Part shown: one piece after another, positions 1 through 8,677 of the stretch
Layout: every line of letters starts with the position of its first letter
Position numbering within the stretch: position 1 is the first letter of the stretch
IMG/VR virus record: IMGVR_UViG_3300030616_000017
Coordinates: 83,159-147,158 of that record
DNA from: a virus
Strand: one strand, 5' to 3'
Length of the DNA stretch: 64,000 bases
Translations under genes and position numbers: made by a program
Notes under the pieces: generated by a model
Seen by the model: only the letters and a program-made list of their open reading frames with translations
What the model was told of the DNA's origin: nothing
Databases searched by the model: none

Positions 1-2
1 TA

Positions 3-437
3 GATAAAGCTTTCGGAACTCATTTTTATGAAGAGCTGGAAACTCTGAAAGAGAAAGAAATTGCGGAACAGCCAGAAAAAGAAGAAAGAACCCCAAGCAG
101 GTCTGCTACGCCCTCTCCTTCACCGCAGCCTGAAGCTTCCACAGATGAGGCTCCTGCACCAGAAAAAGCAGAAGCCAGGCCAAGACCGAGACGTACCCCT
201 CCTGTAGAGGGGCAACTCAAAGAACCCAGCTTTGATGAAATTGCCAAGGAGAACAATTTTGTAGGAATGGACAAACTCACAGAAGAGATGAAAGCAATGA
301 TTACAGGGTACGATGATACTAAAGGCACATTCACCTACAGAACCGATGAAACTGTGTATAGTTGCGTCGACGAAAACTGTACTATGGAGTCCCCCGAATC
401 ATTTACTCATTGTCCGAAATGCGGCGCTGAATTTTAA
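3..437 (+). CDS. C-terminal part of a zinc-ribbon protein (5' end outside window)
   Basis: An open frame enters from the left edge and stops at 435-437. The visible 144 residues comprise a charged segment, a Pro/Ala/Glu-rich linker (about residues 30-70), a short folded segment, and a C-terminal zinc ribbon with Cys pairs SC-x4-C and CPKCGAEF. The linker plus zinc ribbon suggests a nucleic-acid-binding protein. Its position upstream of RecU-like and RecA genes would suit a recombination or ssDNA-binding role, but nothing visible proves this. A terminator follows directly, so it ends a transcription unit. Confidence 0.75.
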   Translation, partial: DKAFGTHFYEELETLKEKEIAEQPEKEERTPSRSATPSPSPQPEASTDEAPAPEKAEARPRPRRTPPVEGQLKEPSFDEIAKENNFVGMDKLTEEMKAMITGYDDTKGTFTYRTDETVYSCVDENCTMESPESFTHCPKCGAEF

Positions 438-463
438 GATAAGATTTTTTAGATAATTTAAAT

Positions 464-507
464 GCAGGGTACCGAAATGAAAATATTTTTGGTATCCTGC
501 TTTTTTT
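464..507 (+). terminator. Rho-independent terminator
   Basis: A 10-bp stem (464-473 with 491-500, one G-U pair) is followed by seven T. It closes the unit ending at 437. Confidence 0.85.
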
Positions 508-511
508 ATTG

Positions 512-520
512 ACTAATAAA
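512..520 (+). promoter_or_regulatory. Class B (ACTAATA) promoter-like motif
   Basis: ACTAATAAA lies between the terminator and the ATG at 526. By the spacing seen at the tRNA at 16360 (start 12 nt after the first A of ACTAAT), transcription would begin near 524, giving a leader of about 2 nt. No SD sequence precedes the ATG. Confidence 0.55.
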
Positions 521-525
521 AATAG

Positions 526-1035
526 ATGAAAGAAAAAGATTTAAATACAGTGATAAATAATTCATTTAAGTGTTTGGGCTTTTCACATAAGATTTCAGAT
601 CCTATGGGAGGACAAGGAAGTCAAAATCCGTTTGATGGTTTTTCTGTATGTTTCGACCAGGCCTGGTACTGGGAAAGCAAGTTAATTAAAGAGGGCTACT
701 ACGCCTTTAATTTTAATAAAATAGAAGAACATCAGTGGGGGAATCTCCTGCGTATCAAAAAAGAGATGCCAACCGCTAACTGTGTGATTATTGTAGGGTT
801 TTGGGCTTCCAGATCTTTTTTTGAGTATTTGGTATTTGATGTTGTTTGTTTGTGGAAAATGAAGAATCAAGGTCAAAAATCAATTAAGAAAACAGAGTTG
901 GAGAAGTTGCGAAAAAAAGGATATAATATGATTATTAAAAAGAATAAAAACACTAACAAGCTTATGACAGAGAACATGGAAGCAATACAAAATAAAATTA
1001 TCACGTGCGAGGTGTTACAACATGCAGATAGTTAA
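526..1035 (+). CDS. RecU-like Holliday junction resolvase (PD-(D/E)XK nuclease)
   Basis: 169 residues. An acidic residue in NPFDGFSV, then WESK (the E-x-K part of a PD-(D/E)XK site, about residue 50), and downstream FNKIEEHQW, which resembles the conserved 'F...HQ' segment of RecU-type resolvases. RecU enzymes cleave four-way junctions made during recombination. The C-terminal third is lysine-rich. The gene starts a recombination block ending in recA. No SD is seen before the ATG; the class B motif lies directly upstream. A general PD-(D/E)XK nuclease is the alternative. Confidence 0.6.
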   Translation: MKEKDLNTVINNSFKCLGFSHKISDPMGGQGSQNPFDGFSVCFDQAWYWESKLIKEGYYAFNFNKIEEHQWGNLLRIKKEMPTANCVIIVGFWASRSFFEYLVFDVVCLWKMKNQGQKSIKKTELEKLRKKGYNMIIKKNKNTNKLMTENMEAIQNKIITCEVLQHADS

Positions 1036-1864
1036 TACGAAAAAAACTACGAAACAAGGGGTGCTCTATTACCGCACTTGTGCCTATTGCGGCAATGTAG
1101 TCACTTATTACCACACAAACAAACCCACCCACTGCCCCTATTGTGGAGCTTCTAAGTTTGTAAAACCAAAAACAGAAACAACACTTTTTCTTCTTCAAAA
1201 GAAGTATTTTGATTCGGGAAGAGACCCCGCCGTTCTAGCTGAGTTATATAAAAAAATGAAACCGTATACTATTAGTCTTATAAAAAAAGGTCCCCTAAAA
1301 AACTTTTATTATGAATATGATGATCTGGACATTAAAGCTTCTGAAGCTACAAGTCTTGTGATAGAATACTATTTGGCCAAGCCCGCATTTAAGATAGAAA
1401 GTTCTTTCGGAGGTTATTTAAATTATAAAATTAAAGAAGTGTTTTACAATAAGGTCGACCAAAAAGAAGATCAAATGTTATCTCTAAATGGGCTGATTCC
1501 CAATCAAGAAGGTAAAACCAAAGAAGTACAAGACCTATCTATGCAAATGAACCTCCAACCTATTTTTTACGACGAAAATAAACACCTTCGATACGAAAGG
1601 AATAAAAAAGAAGTATTGGAGGGAGTATATAAAATAATCGATTTAATTTACAATACAGCGAGACAAGAATTGTCGGTTAAAGATGCAACCTTCGTAATAC
1701 TAGGTATTTTAATAAGGGTGCAGAAAGATGGTTTAAGAAACATAGATGCATATTACCATTTATTTGGCAGCAAATACAAAAAACACGTAGATAAGGCTCT
1801 CCTATTTCTTTATGAATTTATTAAGGAGAGCGAACAACACCATGAGGAATGGGATCATGAATAA
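1022..1864 (+). CDS. Candidate phage sigma factor (zinc ribbon plus sigma region 2-like segment)
   Basis: 280 residues. An N-terminal zinc ribbon (CAYCGN ... CPYCGA, residues 20-45) is followed by helices. Around residues 95-140, YYEYDDLDIKASEA and SSFGGYLNYKIKEVFY match the pattern of sigma70 region 2 (acidic DDL, helix, then F-x-x-Y-L-x-x-x-I). Phage late sigma factors such as T4 gp55 keep mainly region 2, so this could direct host RNA polymerase to the ACTAATATA motif; that link is inference. It overlaps the upstream frame by 14 nt and is followed by an overlapping HTH-like gene. Another RNA-polymerase-associated protein cannot be excluded. Confidence 0.5.
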   Translation: MQIVNTKKTTKQGVLYYRTCAYCGNVVTYYHTNKPTHCPYCGASKFVKPKTETTLFLLQKKYFDSGRDPAVLAELYKKMKPYTISLIKKGPLKNFYYEYDDLDIKASEATSLVIEYYLAKPAFKIESSFGGYLNYKIKEVFYNKVDQKEDQMLSLNGLIPNQEGKTKEVQDLSMQMNLQPIFYDENKHLRYERNKKEVLEGVYKIIDLIYNTARQELSVKDATFVILGILIRVQKDGLRNIDAYYHLFGSKYKKHVDKALLFLYEFIKESEQHHEEWDHE

Positions 1865-2309
1865 CAAAGAAGAAAAAAGAGAATATAAAAATGTTTGGGA
1901 ATATAGAGTAAAAGAATATTTCAGAAAAAAAGAAAAACAACACCAAAATAATTCTTCCACCATACTGTGGGAGATTGTTAATTTGGTTCTTTACGAAAGC
2001 ACCAAAGATCGACTATTGGTGGACTTGTACAATGTATTAGACAAAGAGAATTTTGTAAAAGTTATTTCCCTTCTCGACGGCCGTACTTTCAAATGCCCTA
2101 CTAAAAAAGAGTTAGAAGAAACCCTTTTACTAGCTTTGTTGTATTACGAGAGGGAGGTAGAGCATAAGAGTTGGGGGGAAATACAAAAGACATTCGACTT
2201 CCCCGTCTCGTCTATTAAGTATGGTATAAGGATTAAAAATCTAAACAACTGGATTAAACAAAAAATACAAGAGTTGATACGAGCTCAAGTAGGAGAAAGC
2301 AATGGATGA
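1857..2309 (+). CDS. Predicted helix-turn-helix protein
   Basis: 150 residues from the ATG at 1857, which overlaps the previous stop and has AGGA 8 nt upstream; an in-frame ATG at 1842 is an alternative. Mostly helical and charged. Residues about 115-140 (SWGEIQKTFDFPVSSIKYGI) look like a helix-turn-helix. It is translationally coupled to the sigma-like gene and the next gene, so a role as a transcription co-factor is plausible but unproven. Confidence 0.5.
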   Translation: MNNKEEKREYKNVWEYRVKEYFRKKEKQHQNNSSTILWEIVNLVLYESTKDRLLVDLYNVLDKENFVKVISLLDGRTFKCPTKKELEETLLLALLYYEREVEHKSWGEIQKTFDFPVSSIKYGIRIKNLNNWIKQKIQELIRAQVGESNG

Positions 2310-2763
2310 AGAAACTAAACAAGAGACACAAGAACTTATAAATACACTGAAAAATAAAGATATAGCAGAGGAAATTAAAACCGTCCAAGCGCAAAGTCCT
2401 GTGCAGCAATTGAGAGAAAGTTTATTTAACTTTTTTGACAGCCGATTAAAGGCTATCGAGAAAGAAGACGATTTCCTCCGGGTGGTGAGGGAAGCCCTGA
2501 TAGCTAAGGTAGAAACAGATGAGATGTCTACCGCCCAACTTATGCAACTTTTTAATCAAATTAAAAATCAAAGCAGCAAGTCATTAGAAGTATTACTAAA
2601 TGCATTTAAGCCAACCGAAGGGGATTCTACTATTATGGGGTCTAGTTCTCACCCGGATACAGATAGAGCTATTGAGGAATTCAATAATCTTTCCCCCGAT
2701 CAAAAAGATAATCTGAATAAGATTGCTAATCTGTTGGAGATTATGAAACAAAGTAGCGAATAG
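2302..2763 (+). CDS. Hypothetical helical protein
   Basis: 153 residues, not recognised. Acidic and predicted largely helical, with a Ser/Gly-rich break near residue 112 (TIMGSSSHP). The start overlaps the previous stop by 8 nt (ATGGATGA arrangement), so it belongs to the 1022-2763 operon, which ends just before a class A promoter. Confidence 0.6.
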   Translation: MDEETKQETQELINTLKNKDIAEEIKTVQAQSPVQQLRESLFNFFDSRLKAIEKEDDFLRVVREALIAKVETDEMSTAQLMQLFNQIKNQSSKSLEVLLNAFKPTEGDSTIMGSSSHPDTDRAIEEFNNLSPDQKDNLNKIANLLEIMKQSSE

Positions 2764-2766
2764 TAC

Positions 2767-2795
2767 TTTACTATTCACAATAAAGTAGTTATATT
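2767..2795 (+). promoter_or_regulatory. Class A promoter (TTTACT-N17-TATATT)
   Basis: -35 TTTACT at 2767-2772, 17-bp spacer, -10 TATATT at 2790-2795. The expected start is near 2802, one base before the ATG at 2803, so the HNH mRNA would be leaderless. Confidence 0.75.
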
Positions 2796-2802
2796 ATATA
2801 AG

Positions 2803-3381
2803 ATGTTACCATATTTATCATACAAAGATTATACTGAATTTTACAATAGGAATGGGCGTACGGTTGACCAAATGGTTAAACCCAAGAACCCACTTAGCGA
2901 AAGGCAACTCCATTCGAAATACGAAAAGTATTTGAAAAAGTTGGATAAGCAAACCGCTAAGATAGAAAGGGGTATGAAAAAATCTCTTAAACCCTCTAAG
3001 ACTAAGATTGACGAGGCGTGGAAAAAAGTAGCCACTAAAGTGAGAAGAAGAGATAGAGTATGCCAACTTTGGCCTCGTCTCTTCGCTAATGAGCAGAACG
3101 AAGTAATAACATCTACTGGCTATTTTTTACTAGACATTACAGATCCTGCTCACATTTTTAGTAGAGGTTCGTACCCCCATATGAAATATGACGAAGAAAA
3201 TGTAGTATTGTTATCACGTCTTTTTCATAGCCGCATTGATCAACTCCAAGATCCTGTTACAGGAGAGTCAATTAGCCCTGAAGAAAGGCAACAGTGGTGG
3301 ATACGCATTGTAGGTAAAAATCGTTACGACAAATTATATAACAAAGCTCACAAGAAGGAAAAAGAGGAAACGAATGGCTAA
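2803..3381 (+). CDS. HNH-type endonuclease, NinG-like
   Basis: 192 residues. A basic, coiled N-terminal half (to about residue 75) precedes an HNH-like core: a single Cys in RRRDRVCQLW, DPAHIFSRG, an Asn in DEENVVLLS, and a final His in RLFHSRID, followed by a helical PxTG...WW...Y motif. This order resembles NinG/Rap-type HNH nucleases that process recombination intermediates, although most zinc-binding cysteines are missing. The start has no SD and sits directly after the class A -10 box. It overlaps recA by 8 nt. Confidence 0.6.
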   Translation: MLPYLSYKDYTEFYNRNGRTVDQMVKPKNPLSERQLHSKYEKYLKKLDKQTAKIERGMKKSLKPSKTKIDEAWKKVATKVRRRDRVCQLWPRLFANEQNEVITSTGYFLLDITDPAHIFSRGSYPHMKYDEENVVLLSRLFHSRIDQLQDPVTGESISPEERQQWWIRIVGKNRYDKLYNKAHKKEKEETNG

Positions 3382-4507
3382 AAGACCAAAAAAAGAACAA
3401 GAAGCAACTACACCCGATGTAACAAAAGAATTAAATTCACTTATGAATTCAATTAACAAAGCTTACGGAGATGGCATAGTACAAATAGGCGAAAGCGTAA
3501 TGAATCAAAAAGTGGAAAGATGGGAAATTGATTCTCCGAACGTGTCTTATGTGTTAGGAGGAGGAATTCCTAAAGGACGTATTATAGAGTTGTACGGGCC
3601 GGAGAGTTCTGGCAAAACAACATTAGCTACTTTTATGGCCGCTCAGATTCAGCAGAGAGGTGGAAAAGTAGCTGTTATAGACGCTGAACATGGTTTCGAT
3701 ATGGAGTATGCAGAAACGCTCGGCTTGAAAAAAGAAGAGGTAGTTTTCTCTCAACCCAGCTCAGGAGAGCAAGCCCTCAATGTTACACAAAAAATGGCTG
3801 AATCCGGTTTAATCGATTTTATCGTTATAGATTCTGTTGCTGCTCTCACGCCCGAAGCAGAAATTGCAGGAGAAATGGGCGACCAGACTATGGGTCTTCA
3901 AGCTCGTTTGATGGGGAGAGCTTTAAGAAAACTCATCGCTGTTTGCAACGAAACAAAAACTACTCTTTGTTTTATTAACCAAATCAGAATGAAAATCGGG
4001 GTATTGTATGGTAACCCCGAAACCACTCCTGGAGGCAAAGCCCTCAAATTCTACAGTTCTGTTCGTCTTGAAATCCGTAAAGTAGAGTGGATCAAAGAGA
4101 AACAAGAAGTAATAGGAGTTACTTCTCGTGTAAAGGGGGCTAAGAATAAAGTAGCACCTCCTTTTAGAAAAGCGGAAATAAATATTATTTTTGGAAAAGG
4201 ACTGCAATACGAAATGGAATACGTAGACCATGCCATCACCTACGACATTGTAAAGAAAGGAGGGGCGTGGTATAGTGTATTTGATGAAAAGGGGGAATTC
4301 ATAGATAAGTTTCAAGGCAAAGACAATCTTGTGGCTTATCTAAAAGAGAACGATGATGTATTCTCTCTCATCAAAGAACAAACTAAAAAAGCTATTGCAG
4401 GTAAGGTTATTAACGAGGTAGAGGAGGAAGAAAATGAACAAGCATTTGAAACCGATGAAATCGATTCCAATAGACTACAAGAAGATGGCTTACAATCAAC
4501 TGATTGA
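3374..4507 (+). CDS. recA: RecA recombinase
   Basis: 377 residues, close to bacterial RecA (about 350) and with an acidic tail. Walker A GPESSGKTT (about residue 75), catalytic Glu in DAEHGFD, Walker B FIVIDSVAAL, and an L2-loop region ending in GNPETTPGGKALKF are all present. It catalyses ATP-dependent strand exchange. It is more like cellular RecA than T4 UvsX. SD GAGGAA lies just upstream within the HNH gene, implying coupled translation. It sits with RecU-like and HNH nucleases in a recombination block. Confidence 0.93.
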   Translation: MAKRPKKEQEATTPDVTKELNSLMNSINKAYGDGIVQIGESVMNQKVERWEIDSPNVSYVLGGGIPKGRIIELYGPESSGKTTLATFMAAQIQQRGGKVAVIDAEHGFDMEYAETLGLKKEEVVFSQPSSGEQALNVTQKMAESGLIDFIVIDSVAALTPEAEIAGEMGDQTMGLQARLMGRALRKLIAVCNETKTTLCFINQIRMKIGVLYGNPETTPGGKALKFYSSVRLEIRKVEWIKEKQEVIGVTSRVKGAKNKVAPPFRKAEINIIFGKGLQYEMEYVDHAITYDIVKKGGAWYSVFDEKGEFIDKFQGKDNLVAYLKENDDVFSLIKEQTKKAIAGKVINEVEEEENEQAFETDEIDSNRLQEDGLQSTD

Positions 4508-4601
4508 GGTTATCTATTACAGCCAGTTGGAATTAGAAGAAAGGGGAACCAAAACCTCTTGTAAGGAAAACTCGCTAAGACAAAAATATATAAGACAATA
4601 A
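4434..4601 (+). CDS. Small hypothetical protein overlapping the recA 3' end
   Basis: 55 residues in another frame, starting inside the last 74 nt of recA behind a very strong SD (GAGGAGGAAG, 4 nt before the ATG). The product is basic and helical (…KKMAYNQLIEVIYYSQLELEE…). It runs to 16 nt before the next gene. The strong SD and filled gap support a real gene, but the codons that make the SD also encode the acidic RecA tail, so chance cannot be excluded. Confidence 0.5.
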   Translation: MNKHLKPMKSIPIDYKKMAYNQLIEVIYYSQLELEERGTKTSCKENSLRQKYIRQ

Positions 4602-4617
4602 AAGGAGTACAACAATA

Positions 4618-5004
4618 ATGGATTGGAGTGAATATCAGGAAGGTACAACAGCAACAGCCATGTTTAAGAATTCTGTAAAGGATATTATTCTTTTTGATAG
4701 AGAGGAAGGACAGAGCAATCAGAGAGTATTGAATTCCTTAGAGTTAAGTTACATAGGCCTAGGTTTAGGAGAAGTAGGAGAAATTCAGAATAAGCTTAAA
4801 AAGATTATTCGTGATGATAAAGGGATTATTAGAGAAGAGGTCCGCAAGGATTTGTTAAAAGAAGCAGGAGACGCTCTTTATTATCTTACACAATTAGTTG
4901 ATAAGCTTGGAGGAACATTAGAAGAAACAGCTCAGGATAATCATGATAAACTTTTTTCACGAATGGATAGAGGGGTTATTCAGGGTTCTGGTGATAATAG
5001 ATAA
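4618..5004 (+). CDS. MazG-family nucleotide pyrophosphohydrolase
   Basis: 128 residues. GLGEVGEIQNKLKK (E-x-x-E helix) and KEAGDALYYLTQL (E-x-x-D) form the MazG metal-binding four-helix pattern, with a C-terminal N..KL..R...G.I.GxGD.R. MazG-type enzymes hydrolyse NTPs or dNTPs to monophosphates; in phages they adjust nucleotide or alarmone pools. AAAGGAG lies 7 nt before the ATG. It precedes the ribonucleotide reductase, a nucleotide-metabolism pair. Confidence 0.8.
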   Translation: MDWSEYQEGTTATAMFKNSVKDIILFDREEGQSNQRVLNSLELSYIGLGLGEVGEIQNKLKKIIRDDKGIIREEVRKDLLKEAGDALYYLTQLVDKLGGTLEETAQDNHDKLFSRMDRGVIQGSGDNR

Positions 5005-5021
5005 AAAGTATAAGGAGTAGT

Positions 5022-7328
5022 ATGGTGGAGAAGTTTACGTTCAAGCAGAACATAAGTGAAGAAATATTTGAACAAAAATATAATCTGTATAATCAAGCAA
5101 CTGTAGAAGATGTCATGGAGAGCGTTGCTGAAGAAGTGGCTTTAGCAGAAGAAACAAAAGAAGATGTGGAAAAATGGAAAAGTGTTTTTTATGATGAGTT
5201 AATAAGTACGCGATTAATCCCTGCAGGCCGTATTCTTGCGAATGCAAGACCTTTTTCCACCATGAAAAATTACAACAATTGTTTTACCATTGATGTAGAA
5301 GATAATATGGAGGGAATTTATCAATCCATCTATGAAGATGCTATGATAAGTAGAACAGGAGGAGGAGTAGGGTTTGATATTTCTAAATTACGCCCCAAAA
5401 ATTCTCCTCTTTCTAAGTTACAGGGGGCTGTCAGTTCTGGTCCTATGTCTTTTCTGCGTATTTTTAACGAAAGTGCTAAAATTATTCAGACAGGGGGTTA
5501 TAGAAGAAGTGCTCATATAGCCCTTATGGATATTTCTCACCCAGATATTGAAGAATTCATTACTGCTAAAAGAGGAGATATAAATAAAGAGTTTACTCAG
5601 TTTAATATATCTGTAAAAATACCAGACGCTTTTATGAAAGCGGTAAAAGATGATGCAGATTGGGATTTAGAGTTTGAAGGAACGGTTTATAAAACAGTCA
5701 AAGCCCGCCATTTATACAAGCTTCTTTCTGATAACGCTTTTATGCACAATGAACCCGGTGTATTTTATTCTGATACCGTTGAAAAGTATAATAACGGCTG
5801 GTGGGCATTTAAACTTGATCGTGTTAATCCCTGTGGCGAGATCGTAATGCCTCCTTATTCACTCTGTTGTTTGAGCGCGGTTAATTTATCTCAATTTGTA
5901 AGAAACCCTTTCGAAAAGGAAGCCGCTTTTGATTACAAAGCTTATGCGGAAACAGTCCGAGTAGGAATTAGATTTTTAGATAATGTGTTGGAGCGCACAG
6001 ATTATCCCCTTGAGCGAATTGAAGAGTTTTCAAAGGAATGGAGAAGAATAGGTTTAGGTATTACAGGCTTAGGAGATGCCTTTGCTATGCTAGGAATAAA
6101 GTATGGCAGTAAAGAATCTAAAATACTAGCTGAAGCGATTGCAGAAACGCATATGGTAGAGTCTTATACTACCAGTGTAGAGCTTGCTAAAGAAAAAGGG
6201 CCTTTTTTAGCTTGTGATAAGAAAAAGCTATCTCAAAGCGCCTTCATTACAAACAGACTTCCTGAAAGCTTGCAGAAGAAAATAGCAAAAGTGGGTTTAA
6301 GGAATATCGCTCTTAATACAATTGCACCTACCGGCACCATTTCTTTTTCTATAGGGCAGAACTGCAGTAGTGGAGTAGAACCCATCTTTTCTCTTCAGTA
6401 TGATAGAAATATCAGAACAGGAAGAGGGGACGAAACAAGAACAGAAACAGTGTATGATTATGCTTGGTTGAAATATATAGAGCATCTAGGAGAAAATCAT
6501 TTAGAGTTTAATGGAGATGTTCCTGAGTTTTTTAATACGACGCTAAATATTGATCCTTATGACGCTATTGATATCCAAGCTATTTGGCAAACGTATATTG
6601 ATCACTCTATCTCCAAAACTCTCAATTTACCCAAAGGAACTAAAAAAGCAGATTATGATAAACTTTTTGAGTATGCTTACGAAAAAGGTCTTAAAGGGTT
6701 TACAACATTTAATCCTGAAGGTTCTATGAAGGGCGTGCTAGAATATAACGAAGCGAAAGAAGAGCAGGTAGATGAATTCGGCCGTCCGCTTACTATTAAT
6801 AGAACTAATGCTCCAAAGCGCCCTAAAGAGCTACAATGTGATATGCATCAAATCGTAGTGAATAAAGAAAAACATTTGGTGTTAATAGGAAGATTAGACG
6901 ATGGGTCTATTTATGAAGTATTTGTTACTCCTAATACCGACAACCAAATTGACATAGGAACATATAAAAAAGGCCTGCTGAGAAAAGTAAAGAAAGGGCA
7001 TTATCAGTTGGTTGTCGTGAATGGAGAAGAGAAGAAGATTATTGAAGATATTGGAAAACAGTTTAATGAACTTTATGGCTCCCTCTCTCGTTTTATATCT
7101 ATGGGGCTAAGGCATGGAATTGATCTTCAGTTTGTAATTACACAGCTTCAAAAAGATACTTCTTTTGCTTCATTTGAAAAAGCTGTCGCAAGAGTGCTTA
7201 AAAAATATCTGAGAGAAGGAGAGAAGGTAAAAATCTCAGAGGCATGCCCCGTGTGTGATTCAACTAATCTCTTTTTCAAAGAAGGCTGTATGACTTGTGC
7301 TGATTGTGGGTGGTCAAAATGCAGTTAG
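5022..7328 (+). CDS. nrdJ: Class II (adenosylcobalamin-dependent) ribonucleotide reductase
   Basis: 768 residues, single-chain. N-terminal YNNCFTI and SRTGGGVGFDISKLRP, then NPCGEIVMPPYSLC, LNTIAPTGTISF and NCSSGVEPIF are the reductase barrel signatures. The C-terminal tail has CPVCDS ... CMTCADCGWSKC, a zinc-ribbon/redox tail typical of NrdJ. It reduces ribonucleoside phosphates to deoxy forms using vitamin B12 and no oxygen, so the host must supply cobalamin. SD AAGGAG lies 4 nt before the ATG. No intein is visible. Confidence 0.9.
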   Translation: MVEKFTFKQNISEEIFEQKYNLYNQATVEDVMESVAEEVALAEETKEDVEKWKSVFYDELISTRLIPAGRILANARPFSTMKNYNNCFTIDVEDNMEGIYQSIYEDAMISRTGGGVGFDISKLRPKNSPLSKLQGAVSSGPMSFLRIFNESAKIIQTGGYRRSAHIALMDISHPDIEEFITAKRGDINKEFTQFNISVKIPDAFMKAVKDDADWDLEFEGTVYKTVKARHLYKLLSDNAFMHNEPGVFYSDTVEKYNNGWWAFKLDRVNPCGEIVMPPYSLCCLSAVNLSQFVRNPFEKEAAFDYKAYAETVRVGIRFLDNVLERTDYPLERIEEFSKEWRRIGLGITGLGDAFAMLGIKYGSKESKILAEAIAETHMVESYTTSVELAKEKGPFLACDKKKLSQSAFITNRLPESLQKKIAKVGLRNIALNTIAPTGTISFSIGQNCSSGVEPIFSLQYDRNIRTGRGDETRTETVYDYAWLKYIEHLGENHLEFNGDVPEFFNTTLNIDPYDAIDIQAIWQTYIDHSISKTLNLPKGTKKADYDKLFEYAYEKGLKGFTTFNPEGSMKGVLEYNEAKEEQVDEFGRPLTINRTNAPKRPKELQCDMHQIVVNKEKHLVLIGRLDDGSIYEVFVTPNTDNQIDIGTYKKGLLRKVKKGHYQLVVVNGEEKKIIEDIGKQFNELYGSLSRFISMGLRHGIDLQFVITQLQKDTSFASFEKAVARVLKKYLREGEKVKISEACPVCDSTNLFFKEGCMTCADCGWSKCS

Positions 7329-7345
7329 TTTTTAAGATATTAGCT

Positions 7346-7355
7346 ACTAATATAA
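7346..7355 (+). promoter_or_regulatory. Class B (ACTAATATAA) promoter-like motif
   Basis: It lies 17 bp after nrdJ. The predicted start coincides with an ATG at 7358 of an 11-codon frame that ends before the terminator at 7402. The transcript would be a short leader of about 70 nt unless RNA polymerase reads through into the permease. Confidence 0.55.
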
Positions 7356-7401
7356 AAATGGTAGACATTGTAGATCGGGATAATTTTTATTGACTCATTT
7401 T

Positions 7402-7430
7402 AATACCCCCTTCGTGGAGGTATTTTTTTT
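7402..7430 (+). terminator. Terminator or attenuator upstream of the permease
   Basis: AATACC (7402-7407) pairs with GGTATT (7419-7424), with a short inner CC/GG and a TTCG-containing loop, followed by eight T. It separates the class B motif from the permease gene, so it may act as an attenuator. Confidence 0.75.
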
Positions 7431-7457
7431 GGGTAAAAACAACTATAGGAGGTTGGA

Positions 7458-8669
7458 ATGAAACTTTTCACAGAAACATGGAAACAAAAGATGCAGGATA
7501 TCATTGTAGGTATTCAGTATCTTTTCGTAGCGGCAGGAGCAACAATTCTTGTTCCTCTGTTAACAGGTATTCCTGTATCAGTATGCGTAGTGACAGCTGG
7601 TATAGGGACTCTTATTTTTCACTTCATTACGGGTAAGGGAGTACCTGTTCTTCTTTCTTCATCGTTTGCATTTATTGCGCCGATTGTGGCTGTAAAAGAA
7701 CTATATGGTTTGCCTTTTGCATACGGAGGAGTTATTGTAGCTGGTTTATTGTACTTACTGTTTGCAGCTCTTATCTATTTTGTTGGGTTAGAGTTTATTA
7801 AAAAACTATTTCCCACCCCTGTGACAGCAACGATGGTAATTCTAATCGGTTTAATTTTAGCTCCTGTTGCGATTTCAAGTGCTTCACAAAACTGGATTAT
7901 TGCTTTGATTACTCTTGCTGCTGGAGCTGCTATTAAAGTTGTGTGGGATAATAAATTCATTGGCTCATTAGCTATAATTGGAGCAATGGCTGTAGGATAT
8001 CTTGTTTCAATAGCAGCAGGAATTGTAGATGTAAGCGCTGTTCAAGCAGCTGCGCTTGTAGGTGTTCCTGAATTTCAATTACCTCAATTTAATGCAAACG
8101 CTATTATGATTATTGCTCCGATTGCTATTGTAACATTTCTAGAACATTTTGCAGATATTTCCGCAGTGAGTAAAGTAGTTGAAAAAGATTTTCTAAAAGA
8201 TCCTGGTGTACATAAAACATTGATAGGCGATGGTATAGCAACAGCAATTGCTGGTTGTTTAGGAGGTTGTCCTAATACCACGTATTCAGAAAATATAGGG
8301 GCATTAGAGATTACAGGAGTTAAGAGAGCTAGCGTACTAAGAATAACAGCTATAGCTTTAATCGTGGTAGGGTTTCTTCCTAAGATTGCATACCTTATTC
8401 ATTCTATTCCTGCTCCTGTTGTGGGAGGAATCAGCATTCTTCTTTTCGGTCTTATCTCAGCAAATGGAGTTAAAAACCTAGTACAAGAACAAATTGATCT
8501 CAAAGATCATAAGAACCTCTTTATTATAGCGTCCATGTTAATTGTTGGTGCTGGAGGCTCAGTTATTGAAATAGGTTCAGTTACATTTTCCAGCTTAGCT
8601 CTTGCAGCTCTTGTAGGTATAGTGATGAACGTAGCGTTCAATTGGAAAACTTTTTTCAAAAAAAGTTAA
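7458..8669 (+). CDS. Uracil/xanthine permease, NCS2 family
   Basis: 403 residues with about 12-14 hydrophobic segments and the NCS2/UraA-type pattern: QYLFVAAGATILVPLLTG near the N terminus, a central FLEHFADISAVS with the conserved Glu, and GCLGGCPNTTYSENIGA, the signature loop of uracil permeases. It would import uracil or a related base with protons across the inner membrane. SD AGGAGG lies 5 nt before the ATG. Nucleobase transporters are rare in phages; next to MazG and NrdJ it suggests salvage of bases for phage DNA synthesis. Confidence 0.88.
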   Translation: MKLFTETWKQKMQDIIVGIQYLFVAAGATILVPLLTGIPVSVCVVTAGIGTLIFHFITGKGVPVLLSSSFAFIAPIVAVKELYGLPFAYGGVIVAGLLYLLFAALIYFVGLEFIKKLFPTPVTATMVILIGLILAPVAISSASQNWIIALITLAAGAAIKVVWDNKFIGSLAIIGAMAVGYLVSIAAGIVDVSAVQAAALVGVPEFQLPQFNANAIMIIAPIAIVTFLEHFADISAVSKVVEKDFLKDPGVHKTLIGDGIATAIAGCLGGCPNTTYSENIGALEITGVKRASVLRITAIALIVVGFLPKIAYLIHSIPAPVVGGISILLFGLISANGVKNLVQEQIDLKDHKNLFIIASMLIVGAGGSVIEIGSVTFSSLALAALVGIVMNVAFNWKTFFKKS

Positions 8670-8677
8670 GAAAGTAG

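Noticed and set aside
7357-7401. Riboswitch in the permease leader
   Set aside because: Only about 45 nt before the terminator and no known purine or preQ1 aptamer pattern found by eye.
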